Assembly: GCF_017347585.1 (NCBI RefSeq) | Contig: NZ_AP024480.1 | Span: forward strand, 2,006,001-2,070,000 | Source: Caldicellulosiruptor diazotrophicus | Lineage (GTDB): Bacteria > Bacillota > Thermoanaerobacteria > Caldicellulosiruptorales > Caldicellulosiruptoraceae | Direction: 5' to 3' | DNA length: 64,000 nt | In this document: positions 18,328 through 26,739 of the stretch, one piece after another | Numbering within the stretch: position 1 is the first letter of the stretch | Layout of the letters: each line of letters opens with the position of its first letter | Translations under genes and position numbers: made by a program | Notes under the pieces: generated by a model | Seen by the model: the letters and a program-made list of their open reading frames with translations, nothing else | The model's database searches: none | What the model was told of the DNA's origin: nothing

Positions 18328-18966
18328 CTACCACTTCTCTTTGCTTTCAAATAGCCTTTCTATCTCACGACACACCTTTTCAAAAACCTCTTTTTCTGAA
18401 CCTTGCGCCTCAATGTTCACACATCTTTCAAACCATTTTGATACCTCTTTAAAGCCGCTGTACACACGCCTGTGAAACTCCAAATCTTCTAAGTCAAGCC
18501 TGTCGTTTTTGCCAGCCATTTTAATTCTTTGCAGAGCTATTTCAGGCTCTAAGGTAAGAACAATGTAAAGATCGGGTTTTATTCTATCTTCAAAGATTGA
18601 ATTTAATCTCAGAATATTTTCAACACCAACCCCTCTTACAATGCCCTGGTAAACTACACTACTCAAGATATATCTATCGCAAAGCACAATGTACCCTTCA
18701 TCAAGGGCAGGAATGAGTACATTTTTCACATGTTCGTTCCTGTCTGCAGCTAAAAGCAGAGCTTCAGTAAGCCCATCCATCTTATATTGAGGGTCTAAAA
18801 GAAGCTTTCTGATTCTGTATCCTACTTCTGTCCCACCTGGCTCTCTTGTTGTGAGAACTTTGTATCCCTTCTCTTTAAGATATTTTTCAACTTTTACAAG
18901 CTGGGTAGTTTTACCTGAACCATCGTTTCCTTCAAATACTATGAGTTTACCCTTCCTCAACCACAT
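18328..18966 (-). CDS. tmk: Thymidylate kinase Tmk
   Basis: dTMP kinase of about 212 residues. P-loop FEGNDGSGKTTQ is close to the N terminus, followed by TTREPGGTEVGYRIR, the CDRYILSSVVYQG motif and LEPEIALQRI. It phosphorylates dTMP to dTDP for DNA synthesis. An ATG nine codons further upstream (18993) exists, but family members start only a few residues before the first beta strand, so the ATG at 18966 (MWLRKGKLIVFEG) or a TTG two codons later is preferred. It overlaps the end of the upstream decarboxylase-family gene by 20 bases. Confidence 0.93.
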   Translation of the reverse strand: MWLRKGKLIVFEGNDGSGKTTQLVKVEKYLKEKGYKVLTTREPGGTEVGYRIRKLLLDPQYKMDGLTEALLLAADRNEHVKNVLIPALDEGYIVLCDRYILSSVVYQGIVRGVGVENILRLNSIFEDRIKPDLYIVLTLEPEIALQRIKMAGKNDRLDLEDLEFHRRVYSGFKEVSKWFERCVNIEAQGSEKEVFEKVCREIERLFESKEKW

Positions 18967-20341
18967 CAACCTCATTTTTTTTGATAAATTCAATACCCAA
19001 AAGCTCTTGTAAATATTCTATAGTATCCTTTTCTATAACCTCACCCTCAACAACAACCGGAAATCCCGGTGGGTAAGGAATGATTGCCTGCGCACATACA
19101 AAGCCTTCTGCCTCGCAAATCTTTACCCTTCTTTTTTTCGCGTTGTCAACTTCATATACTTTTAAAACCTTTTTTGGTCTTGGCGGTGATAAAAACCTTT
19201 TCTCAGGTTCTCCTTTTCCTTTTTCTTTTATTATATCATAAAAAAAGCTTTCCAAGATTTCAAAATTAGAAAGAGCATCCACCAGAGAAAAATAAAACAG
19301 AATCCTATTTTGATCAAAAAGCTCTGGAACAATGGAATACTTCTCCAAAAGACTTTTTACAAAACTTTGATTTTTCCCTGCTTTGCCAAAGTTCAAAAGA
19401 AGTTTTAAAACATCTACATCTCTGTAGACATAGTTTGTATACTCCAAGACCGACTTGCATATCTTTTCAAGTTTTCTTTCGAGCTCTTTAAAAAGCTGTC
19501 TGCCAAACATTTTTGAAAACTCTATCCCATACTCAGTCCAAGCAAGCAGCACATACGATGGACTTGTTGTATGAAGATAACTTAAATTGGCAGAAAGTTT
19601 CTTATTATCATTATCTGCTAAGTTTGACAAAAGCAGTGCAGACTGGTTTGGGCATGGCAATGTTTTGTGAAGACTTAAAATGCATATGTCAGCTCCGCTA
19701 TCCAAGGCTGTTTTTTTCCCTACAAATTTATAATAACCTCCGTGAGCTTGGTCAACTATGAGCTTTTTTTGATATTTCTTTGCTATCCTTGATAGCGCTT
19801 TTACATTCTGCTCAATGCCATAATATGATGGTGAGGTTATTACAACAATTTGAGATTTTGAATTTTTGACAACACTTTCAAAGTGCTTTTCGTCTATATA
19901 TGTAAGTATTCCTAAAGAATCATCGTACTGTGGATATATATATTCAATGTCAAGTTTTAAAATCTTTGCAATATTATATATGCTTTTGTGAGCATCCCTG
20001 TTTATAAGTATTCTGTCATACGGATTTGAAAATGCAGCAATTGAAGCTTGCAGAAGGTGCGTTGAACCCTGAAGAGACAAAAAACTATAATTTGAACCAA
20101 AAAACTCATTTATCCCCTCTAAAAATTCCTTTATATAACCTTTTGGGTCTAATAAGTTGTCTGTACAGAAGGTTTCTGTGACATCAAAGCTGGGAAATAT
20201 ATTTTTAATAGCATCTGGGAAAATCTCTTCTTTACCTTTGTGACCTGGCATGTGAAGACGCAAAAAATCGTACTTTTTAAGAGCATTGAAAATTTTAAGA
20301 TTATCTAAAATCCTTTGCATACTTTCTTGGTCCAACTTCAT
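18947..20341 (-). CDS. Orn/Lys/Arg decarboxylase-family PLP protein (YaaO type)
   Basis: 464-residue fold-type I PLP enzyme. RLHMPGHKGKEE is the family N-terminal block, DQAHGGYYKF carries the PLP-ring Asp/His, SLHKTLPCPNQSALLL the Schiff-base lysine, and IIPYPPGFPVVVEGE the C-terminal signature. It matches the short decarboxylases lacking the N-terminal wing domain. Substrate (arginine, lysine or ornithine) is not predictable; a polyamine role is likely. It sits upstream of tmk as in Bacillus. The first 41 bases overlap the end of the fumarase-like gene. Confidence 0.85.
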   Translation of the reverse strand: MKLDQESMQRILDNLKIFNALKKYDFLRLHMPGHKGKEEIFPDAIKNIFPSFDVTETFCTDNLLDPKGYIKEFLEGINEFFGSNYSFLSLQGSTHLLQASIAAFSNPYDRILINRDAHKSIYNIAKILKLDIEYIYPQYDDSLGILTYIDEKHFESVVKNSKSQIVVITSPSYYGIEQNVKALSRIAKKYQKKLIVDQAHGGYYKFVGKKTALDSGADICILSLHKTLPCPNQSALLLSNLADNDNKKLSANLSYLHTTSPSYVLLAWTEYGIEFSKMFGRQLFKELERKLEKICKSVLEYTNYVYRDVDVLKLLLNFGKAGKNQSFVKSLLEKYSIVPELFDQNRILFYFSLVDALSNFEILESFFYDIIKEKGKGEPEKRFLSPPRPKKVLKVYEVDNAKKRRVKICEAEGFVCAQAIIPYPPGFPVVVEGEVIEKDTIEYLQELLGIEFIKKNEVDVVEEG

Positions 20342-20858
20342 ATATATCTTCCCCTTGAGAATCTATTGCCACAATGCAAGGCAAATCTTCCACTTCAATC
20401 TCACGAATTGCCTCTGCACCAAGGTCCTCAAACATAACTATCCTTTGAGATTTGACACAGCTTTGAATCAAAACTGCAGCACCGCCAAATGTGGCAAGAT
20501 AAATGCTACCGTGCTTTTTAATTGCCTCTTTTACAGCTTCATTTCTTTTACCCTTTCCAATTAAAACCTTTATTCCAAGCTCAAGCATCATGGGAGTAAA
20601 TACATCCATCCTGCCTGCTGTTGTTGGGCCACATGGTCCTATTACTTCACCCGGCTTTTCTGGACAGGGACCCATGTAATATATCGCACCGTTTTTAAAA
20701 TCTATTGGGATTTTACTTCCTTTTTGAATCATTTCAAAAAGCCTTTTGTGAGCAGCGTCCCTTGCAACAAAAAGTTTGCCACACACTAAAACTTCTTGAC
20801 CACATTTTAGCTTTTGTAACTCCTCAGGATTTTGAACTGGAACATAAATCCTGTTCAA
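20301..20858 (-). CDS. Class I fumarate hydratase, beta-type C-terminal subunit
   Basis: 185 residues matching the C-terminal half of class I (Fe-S) fumarases or the beta subunit of the split form: LKCGQEVLVCGKLFVARDAAHKRL, YYMGPCPEKPGEVIGPCGPTTAGRMD and FGGAAVLIQSC. The complete enzyme interconverts fumarate and malate and needs an alpha subunit carrying the 4Fe-4S cluster. No alpha gene lies next to it; the neighbours are a ferredoxin gene behind a terminator and an overlapping decarboxylase-family gene. The start appears to be TTG at 20858 (product begins MNRIYVPVQN). L(+)-tartrate dehydratase beta is a possible alternative. Confidence 0.8.
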   Translation of the reverse strand: MNRIYVPVQNPEELQKLKCGQEVLVCGKLFVARDAAHKRLFEMIQKGSKIPIDFKNGAIYYMGPCPEKPGEVIGPCGPTTAGRMDVFTPMMLELGIKVLIGKGKRNEAVKEAIKKHGSIYLATFGGAAVLIQSCVKSQRIVMFEDLGAEAIREIEVEDLPCIVAIDSQGEDIYEVGPRKYAKDFR

Positions 20859-20924
20859 CTTCTTTTTCGCCCTTCCTTTCGACTATACAGATTTTTCTAA
20901 TTTTGTTTCAATTTATAATTTAAA

Positions 20925-20952
20925 GACCGGGCACTTGATTTTCTACCCGGTC
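20925..20952 (-). terminator. Terminator after the ferredoxin gene
   Basis: GACCGGG at 20925-20931 pairs with CCCGGTC at 20946-20952; the minus strand continues with UUUAAAUU. It separates the ferredoxin transcript from the downstream fumarase-like gene. Confidence 0.75.
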
Positions 20953-20976
20953 CTAAGATATTTTGCAATTTAAGAA

Positions 20977-21150
20977 CTAATCTCTTGGCTTTGGAGCATC
21001 AACTGGGCATACATTTGCACATGCACCGCATGAGATGCATTCTTCTTCGTTGATTACATACTTTCCATCGCCAGGGGATATGCACTGAACAGGGCATTCG
21101 CTCTCGCATGCGCCGCATGAAATACAATCATCTGTGATGTAATATGCCAT
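20977..21150 (-). CDS. 2[4Fe-4S] ferredoxin
   Basis: 57-residue protein read from ATG 21150 to TAG 20979-20977. It has two complete clostridial ferredoxin motifs, CISCGACESECP (residues 9-20) and CISCGACANVCP (38-49), and otherwise only short linkers. It is a low-potential electron carrier for pyruvate:ferredoxin oxidoreductase, hydrogenase and, in this organism, possibly nitrogenase. The gene is monocistronic, with GGAGGCAAAG just before the ATG and a terminator after it. Electron partners are inferred only. Confidence 0.95.
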   Translation of the reverse strand: MAYYITDDCISCGACESECPVQCISPGDGKYVINEEECISCGACANVCPVDAPKPRD

Positions 21151-21304
21151 TTTATCTTTGCCTCCCTTTTGAAATTAGATTTACTTCTATAATAATACCA
21201 CGATTTTGTGGTTTTTAAAATAGATTTTTAATTAGGTTTTTAAAAGGAAAGAATTAAGCAAAAGATTTTTAAGAAAAATAAGATATGAGGAGGTGAAAGC
21301 TTAA

Positions 21305-21916
21305 ATGAGAAAAATAGTTGCATTTTTGAGCATACTATTTTTTCTGAATTTTTCAAGTGCCTTTGCACAAACAAAGATTTATACAATCCAAACCGGAGAC
21401 ACTTTGTGGAGTATAGCTGCCAAAAATCAAGTTGGTATAAGCGAACTTTTAGCGGCAAATCCACAGATTAAAAATCCAAACTTAATATTTCCCGGACAAA
21501 AGATAAACATACCCAGTCAATCTGATTTTAAATCCTTTGAAGATGAAGTAATAAGGCTCACAAACCAAGAGCGCGCAAAAGCTGGGCTTGCGATACTTAA
21601 GTCAAATTGGCAGCTTTCACGCGTTGCCAAATACAAATCTCAGGATATGGCAAGCAAAAACTATTTTTCACACTATTCCCCAACTTATGGCTCACCATTT
21701 AAGATGATGGAAAGTTTTGGTCTCAAATTTTCTGCAGCAGGAGAAAATATTGCGTACGGGCAAAAATCTCCTCAAGAGGTTGTTCGTTCATGGATGAACT
21801 CCCCAGGTCACAGAGCGAATATTCTAAGCCCCTCTTTTACTGAAATTGGTGTTGGGGTTGCAAAAAACAGTAAGGGAGTTTTGTACTGGACCCAGATGTT
21901 CATAAGACCATACTAA
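21305..21916 (+). CDS. Secreted LysM and CAP-domain protein (YkwD/SafA-like)
   Basis: 203 residues: signal peptide (1-21, ending SSAFA-Q), one LysM peptidoglycan-binding repeat (YTIQTGDTLWSIAAKNQVG to FPGQKINIP, about 25-69), and a CAP/SCP domain (about 78-203) with LTNQERAKAGL, NYFSHYSP, GENIAYG and MNSPGHRANIL. Bacterial CAP proteins are wall-associated or spore-coat proteins of unsettled biochemistry. GAGGAGGTG lies eight bases before the ATG. It is divergent from the ferredoxin gene and closed by a strong terminator. Confidence 0.9.
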   Translation: MRKIVAFLSILFFLNFSSAFAQTKIYTIQTGDTLWSIAAKNQVGISELLAANPQIKNPNLIFPGQKINIPSQSDFKSFEDEVIRLTNQERAKAGLAILKSNWQLSRVAKYKSQDMASKNYFSHYSPTYGSPFKMMESFGLKFSAAGENIAYGQKSPQEVVRSWMNSPGHRANILSPSFTEIGVGVAKNSKGVLYWTQMFIRPY

Positions 21917-21956
21917 TGGTTAATTTTGGGTTAGAATAAAATGCTTGAAAAGTAAT

Positions 21957-22006
21957 AACTGGGGACCAAAAAGAGTGTATCTTTTAAAAATAGTCCCCAG
22001 TTTTTA
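21957..22006 (+). terminator. Terminator of the LysM-CAP gene
   Basis: AACTGGGGAC at 21957-21966 pairs perfectly with 21993-22002 and is followed by TTTT. Between here and 22279 no gene is visible. Confidence 0.85.
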
Positions 22007-22279
22007 TTTATACAAGAAAAAAATCCGTAGCTTATTTCAAAGCATTTTTTTCTATATGTTCTGCCTTGCTGTTTGTTTTAAAGTTTCTCAAATCAAACTA
22101 AATTTTTGTTATTGTTACCTCTATCCTTTTATTTATGCTATAAATTATTATCTACTCAAAAATCTGCCGTTCATAAATACGGCTATTGCCTATTATTTGT
22201 ATTCATGATAAAATAAAACTATTCTCCAAAAATAAAATATGACAAAGCCTCATTACTTAATTGCTGAAGGAGGTACACC

Positions 22280-22801
22280 ATGAAAAAAAGAAAAGCAACT
22301 ATAATAAGCTTTATTTTGATTATAATTCTCATAATAGCCTTTGTTACTACATTTATACCAACGTTACAACTAAAAACAAAAAATATGAAGGCAAAAAAGG
22401 GAAAGTGGGTAGATGTATATTACGAAAAGGAGGAAGCAGCTGCTTTAGATTGTTTTAATTTAGCAGAACAGAGAGCAGAATATCTTATGGGCAAATTAGG
22501 TATTAAAGAAAAATCTAAAATAAAAATATTTATTTATGACAAACAATCCACGTTCCAAACTAAAAAATACGGATTAATAACTCTTCTTTTTAACCTTGAT
22601 TGGTATATTGGCGACAATATAGGTTCAACAGTTATATTAACCTCACCTGCAAATCCAGGAAGATTACACAACTACAAAAGTATTAAACAATCTCTTCCGC
22701 ATGAAATGGTCCATGCTTATAATTACATAGGACTGCTAGGAAAGTCAGAAAAAGAAATATACGAGGAATGGGTGAATTACATTAAAAGTGTGTATAAATA
22801 A
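22280..22801 (+). CDS. Membrane-anchored putative zinc metallopeptidase, apparently truncated
   Basis: 173 residues with an N-terminal membrane helix (residues 8-29). SLPHEMVHAYNY near residue 140 is an HExxH zinc-peptidase motif in the sequence style of the peptidase MA-like (gluzincin) family. In that family a conserved downstream acidic zinc ligand and about 80 more residues follow; here the reading frame stops about 30 residues after HExxH, with EEWVNYIK the only candidate for the third ligand. It could be an active short form or a truncated remnant. CTGAAGGAGGT lies seven bases before the ATG. No operon partner. Confidence 0.55.
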   Translation: MKKRKATIISFILIIILIIAFVTTFIPTLQLKTKNMKAKKGKWVDVYYEKEEAAALDCFNLAEQRAEYLMGKLGIKEKSKIKIFIYDKQSTFQTKKYGLITLLFNLDWYIGDNIGSTVILTSPANPGRLHNYKSIKQSLPHEMVHAYNYIGLLGKSEKEIYEEWVNYIKSVYK

Positions 22802-22844
22802 CAAATATCTTGTCTTGCTTATTAGCGATATATTTCTTATTCTT

Positions 22845-24125
22845 TTATTCACAAAATGACAAAAATACTTTCCAGCCTGAGTTTTTATTTTCTTTATATA
22901 CATGAACAAAAGCATTACCCTTCCCATCAGGTTGCACAACAAATTCATAAAAATCTACGTCAACAAATACTACATATCTAAGAGTTTTAAATGAACCATA
23001 TGTCCACTCTTGGGGTTCAGAAATACTTAAAAGTTTAATCTTTTTGATATTATGGTTAGGATATAAGTAATCATTTTCATGGTTGTAAATCTTATCATCT
23101 CTTAAATTTGTAAGTAAATTATAAAACAAATCATAAGTTGGTTCATATGCCCATAATTTTTTACGGTCATGACTATCCAAAGCTTTTATGTAATCTTTAA
23201 TAACATCTACAGGAGACATTGTAGAAGTTTTCTTCTCCCACTCATTATTATAGTCAACATACTGGTAAATTATTTCCCTCCACTTTTTTCTTGTAATTTT
23301 ATAAAATGTACTTCTTTTAAGTGAACATAAATCTACCTCAGCGTCAATATAAGCACCAATTATTTTATTGTTATATCTCAAAACAATTCCTTTTGATGGA
23401 AGCCGATATACAATACCTTTAGGTTCACCCTCAATAATGGTAATTTCTCTTAACTTATAAATTTCATAGTTTATATTTTCCCCAAGATATTGCTTTAGGC
23501 TAAAGCCACAATCAGAAAGAAAATAATTGACATAAGCCCAAAAAAGCTTTGAAGGATACTCACCAGCTCTGTGAATTAAATTTTTTGGCAAAGTCTCTGT
23601 TCCTTTTGCTATCAAGTAATCAACCGTCCAGCTGTACTTCCTGAAAAGATTAATTACATCTGATGAAATTTCTGTTTGAGGATTTTTGTGTTCCAAAATA
23701 GATAAAATATATACAACCAGTTGATCATTTAAAAAATAACTCTTTCCATCTATAAGAATTACACCATCATAAGCAGGAAACCCATTATTAAAGTAAAATA
23801 TACCCTCTTTTTTACTATCCTCCCAGCAAAATATTATTTTATTTGGCCCTTCCCGAAACTGACTCAATTTGTTGTTTCCAAGCTTGTATGACTGACATTT
23901 AGAAAGCATATCTATTAAATCAGTAATTATTTTCTTATTCTTGATTTCTTTAGAACGTTTTACATTTGGTTCATTTGTTCCAAATATAATTTTGATTTTA
24001 TCTGGTAGCAAATCAGTTTTTATGTTTAGAAAAACATATTTATTTACTCTAGCTTCTGCTGAAAATGTGCAAAACTCTAATGTTAAAAAACAAATTAAGA
24101 GAATTAAATTAATTAACTTTCTCAT
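22845..24125 (-). CDS. Secreted protein of unknown function with possible C-terminal DUF4829-like domain
   Basis: 426 residues with a signal peptide (residues 1-25, ending FSAEA). I recognise no catalytic motif. The region from about residue 300 (SPVDVIKDYIKALDSHDRKK) to the end resembles NTF2-like DUF4829 domains of secreted clostridial proteins, often fused or linked to sensor kinases or stress proteins. The gene converges on the truncated peptidase gene and stands alone. AT-rich, with many Asn, Lys and Ile codons, like the islet at 36-43 kb. Confidence 0.55.
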   Translation of the reverse strand: MRKLINLILLICFLTLEFCTFSAEARVNKYVFLNIKTDLLPDKIKIIFGTNEPNVKRSKEIKNKKIITDLIDMLSKCQSYKLGNNKLSQFREGPNKIIFCWEDSKKEGIFYFNNGFPAYDGVILIDGKSYFLNDQLVVYILSILEHKNPQTEISSDVINLFRKYSWTVDYLIAKGTETLPKNLIHRAGEYPSKLFWAYVNYFLSDCGFSLKQYLGENINYEIYKLREITIIEGEPKGIVYRLPSKGIVLRYNNKIIGAYIDAEVDLCSLKRSTFYKITRKKWREIIYQYVDYNNEWEKKTSTMSPVDVIKDYIKALDSHDRKKLWAYEPTYDLFYNLLTNLRDDKIYNHENDYLYPNHNIKKIKLLSISEPQEWTYGSFKTLRYVVFVDVDFYEFVVQPDGKGNAFVHVYKENKNSGWKVFLSFCE

Positions 24126-24257
24126 TTTCTACCTCAATATTTAAATCAGTTTTTTTTGATTATTATATCATAATACACATTTTACTTCAAAATTTATTTA
24201 ATATCTACACACAATAATATTACTGTAATTGTTCGTCGTAATTTCAAATAGTTATTT

Positions 24258-24589
24258 AGGTTGTTGAATAGAAAAGTATCCAATCAATATACCTTTTTAT
24301 AATTTCTAAATCCCTTGAGTCTCACATTCTCAAGATTCTATTCTCCTTTGGATTTACCAAATAGTCTTTCAATCTTTATTCTATGCACAATAAAACTTCA
24401 GTAACCTTTTTTATTACAAAAAGCAGCTTTGAAAATTTCTTATTTTGTGCCTTAATATTCCTGAGTACATCTTTTTTACCCATTGTGTTTGTTGTGGTTT
24501 TCTCTTAAATTAAAATTATAACACAAGGGAGCTTTTTTCTTTTGTTACTATGTTTACTCTATATGGTTATTTCTTTTATTCAACAACCT
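24258..24589 (-). mobile_element. Internally deleted insertion sequence remnant (MITE-like)
   Basis: Perfect 13-bp terminal inverted repeats, AGGTTGTTGAATA at 24258-24270 and its complement at 24577-24589, bound 332 bp. Minus-strand translation gives the end of a DDE transposase, HRIKIERLFGKSKGE, a stop, then ENVRLKGFRNYKKVY, preceded by a short ORF from ATG 24483 that may be the transposase N terminus. The centre of the gene is missing, so it cannot move by itself. No clear target duplication is visible. The 200 bases beyond it (24590-24789) hold nothing I can identify. Confidence 0.6.
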
Positions 24590-24791
24590 CATATTAATAA
24601 TAAAAAATGTGGAGATTTGAACCAACTTGGAATGGAAAAAATATAGCACTTGTTAATCACAAAGGTAACACCAAGAGCACTTTCTATAAAATTCGTTTTT
24701 AAAAAGCAAGTAAAGGACTCTTTAAAAACTCAATTTTCCACATTGCTTTCTTACTATATAGAACTCAGAAACAAAACACTAAAGTTAAAGA

Positions 24792-24813
24792 GGCTGCCAA
24801 ATTTTTGACAGCC
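24792..24813 (-). terminator. Terminator after cimA
   Basis: GGCTG at 24792-24796 pairs with CAGCC at 24809-24813, with further partial pairing inside the A/T-rich loop; the minus strand continues with UCUUUAACUUU. It lies ten bases after the cimA stop. Confidence 0.65.
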
Positions 24814-24822
24814 CCGCTTTAT

Positions 24823-26403
24823 CTATTTCCCCACTTTTTCTTTGCAAAGCTTATACTCCAGTGAGTCAACAAGTGCAATCCAGCTTGCATTTACAATGTC
24901 GGTTGAAACACCTACAGTTGTCCAGGTGTCTTTGCCGTCTGTTGACTCAATCAGAACTCTTACCTTTGCAGCAGTTGCAGTCTCAGCATTCAGTACCCGT
25001 ACTTTATAGTCAACAAGATGAACCTCTTTTAGCTCGGGATAGAACTTTTCCAAAGCCTTTCTCAAAGCACTATCTAAAGCATGAACAGGACCATCACCTT
25101 CTGCAGCAGTGATTGCTGTAACCCCATCTACTGCAATCTTTACAATTGCAGATGAGCTGTACTCTACTGCCGGTTCATTAATGAGAACTTTAAATTCTTT
25201 GAGAGTAAAGAACGGCTGGTAAAGTCCCAGTTTTTTTCTAATTAGCATCTCGAATGAAGCTTCTGCCGACTCAAACTGATATCCTTCATTTTCAAGGCGC
25301 TTTAGCTCATCAATAATCTCTTTTGTGACAGGTGAGTCTTTTGTAACTGTCGGGTCAATCTCGCGAATCTTGTCAAGAATTGTAGCCCTTCCTGCAACCT
25401 CAGACAGTACTATTCTTCTTGTGTTTCCAACAATCTCAGGGTTAATATGCTCAAACGAAGCTGGATTTTTTTTGACAGCATCAATGTGCATACCAGCCTT
25501 GTGAGTAAACGCATAAGCTCCAACATATGGTGCGCGCTCGTTTGGAATCATATTGGCAATCTCAGCAACATACCTTGAAAGAGAGGTCAGGTGTTTTATA
25601 TTCTCATCAGGCACACATTTAAACCCAAGCTTTAGCTGAAGATTTGGAATGAGTGTGATAAGGTCTGCATTACCACATCTCTCACCATATCCGTTTATAG
25701 TTCCCTGTACCTGACGAGCTCCTGCCAAAACTGCCATGATGGAGTTTGCAACGGCCATGCCTGTATCGTTGTGACAGTGAATTCCAATCAATGTCCCAGG
25801 AAACATCTCAACAACTTCTTTCGTGATGTTGTAAACATCCATTGGGAAAGTACCGCCATTTGTATCGCACAGGTCCAAAGAGTCTGCACCTGCCTCTTTT
25901 GCAACCTTTAAAGTCTCCAAAGCGTACTCTTTGTTATTTTTATACCCATCAAAAAAATGCTCTGCGTCAAATACAACATACTTGCCCAAGGACTTTAAAT
26001 ATTTTATTGTGTCATAAATCATCTGAAGATTTTCGTCCTCTGTTGTTTTCAAGACCTCTTTGACATGAAAATCCCACGACTTGCCAAAGATTGCAACAGC
26101 TTCGGTATCAGCTGCAATGAGTGACTGAATGTTAGGGTCATCTTTTACGTCAATTCCCACTCGCCTTGTTGAACCAAAGGCAATAAGCTTCGCGTTTTTC
26201 AATTTCATCTTTTTAACTCTTGCGAAAAACTCCTGGTCTTTGATGTTAGAACCAGGATTCCCTGCCTCGATAAATTTTACACCAAATTTGTCAAGTCTCT
26301 CTACAATCTTGAGCTTATCTTCCAAAGTGTATGAAATTCCACCAGCCTGAGCACCGTCTCTTAAGGTTGAATCATAGATGATGATGGTCTTATTATCTTC
26401 CAC
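24823..26403 (-). CDS. cimA: (R)-citramalate synthase CimA
   Basis: 526-residue member of the isopropylmalate synthase family. The N terminus has YDSTLRDGAQAGGISYTLED, then FIEAGNPGSN, DLCDTNGGTFPMDV and GIHCHNDTGMAVANSI, and the C-terminal regulatory domain contains AAEGDGPVHALDSALRKAL. The GAQ motif and the EAGNPGSN loop separate CimA from LeuA. It condenses pyruvate with acetyl-CoA to citramalate, starting the threonine-independent route to isoleucine. The start is GTG at 26403, eight bases after GGAGGG. An intrinsic terminator stands 13 bases upstream of that site, so expression must depend on readthrough or antitermination. Confidence 0.93.
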   Translation of the reverse strand: MEDNKTIIIYDSTLRDGAQAGGISYTLEDKLKIVERLDKFGVKFIEAGNPGSNIKDQEFFARVKKMKLKNAKLIAFGSTRRVGIDVKDDPNIQSLIAADTEAVAIFGKSWDFHVKEVLKTTEDENLQMIYDTIKYLKSLGKYVVFDAEHFFDGYKNNKEYALETLKVAKEAGADSLDLCDTNGGTFPMDVYNITKEVVEMFPGTLIGIHCHNDTGMAVANSIMAVLAGARQVQGTINGYGERCGNADLITLIPNLQLKLGFKCVPDENIKHLTSLSRYVAEIANMIPNERAPYVGAYAFTHKAGMHIDAVKKNPASFEHINPEIVGNTRRIVLSEVAGRATILDKIREIDPTVTKDSPVTKEIIDELKRLENEGYQFESAEASFEMLIRKKLGLYQPFFTLKEFKVLINEPAVEYSSSAIVKIAVDGVTAITAAEGDGPVHALDSALRKALEKFYPELKEVHLVDYKVRVLNAETATAAKVRVLIESTDGKDTWTTVGVSTDIVNASWIALVDSLEYKLCKEKVGK

Positions 26404-26429
26404 TTCATTTTCCCTCCTTTATGAATATC

Positions 26430-26466
26430 AAAAAAGCCCAGCCTGTGATTTTTTGGCTGGGCTTTT
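26430..26466 (-). terminator. Terminator/attenuator directly in front of cimA
   Basis: AAAAGCCCAGCC (26466-26455 on the minus strand) pairs perfectly with GGCTGGGCTTTT (26443-26432), an 11-base loop lies between, and UU follows. Only 12 bases separate it from the cimA ribosome-binding site, too few for a promoter. Transcripts reaching cimA must therefore pass through it. Confidence 0.8.
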
Positions 26467-26496
26467 AAAATTCAATCTCAAATTTGATTGCAAATT

Positions 26497-26661
26497 CTAA
26501 AGATGCCCTAAGGGCCTTTTCAAAAACCCTCTTTTTTCATACACAGGCCAAAATGGGTGCAATGCGGCATATGAAATTTTATAAATCCATTTAATTATTC
26601 TCTTTCTAATAACTGAAATAATGCTAATTATTGTGATTGCGCCGCATATTCGTATTATCAT
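26497..26661 (-). CDS. Isoleucine-rich leader peptide candidate upstream of cimA
   Basis: 54-codon ORF from ATG 26661, preceded by AAAGGGGTG seven bases upstream. It begins MIIRICGAITIISIISVIR and contains 13 isoleucine codons in its first 29 codons; the remaining 25 codons have none. RNA arms inside the ORF, AUGCGGC (26647-26641) and GCCGCAU (26568-26562), can pair and flank ten of the Ile codons. The ORF lies between a good promoter and a terminator next to cimA. I infer a leader peptide for transcription attenuation by charged isoleucyl-tRNA. A small membrane protein is the alternative, since the Ile-rich part is hydrophobic. Confidence 0.6.
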   Translation of the reverse strand: MIIRICGAITIISIISVIRKRIIKWIYKISYAALHPFWPVYEKRGFLKRPLGHL

Positions 26662-26701
26662 TTTTTGCACCCCTTTGACCCTCAAGTTTTATTTGCTAAT
26701 T

Positions 26702-26730
26702 ATTTTAAACCCAATTTAAAAAATTGTAAA
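26702..26730 (-). promoter_or_regulatory. Promoter candidate for the cimA leader
   Basis: On the minus strand TTTACA (26730-26725), a 17-base spacer and TAAAAT (26707-26702) fit a sigma-A promoter. It starts ten bases after the leuA stop and would give a leader of about 290 bases containing the Ile-rich ORF and the terminator. Confidence 0.55.
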
Positions 26731-26739
26731 GAGTCAATT

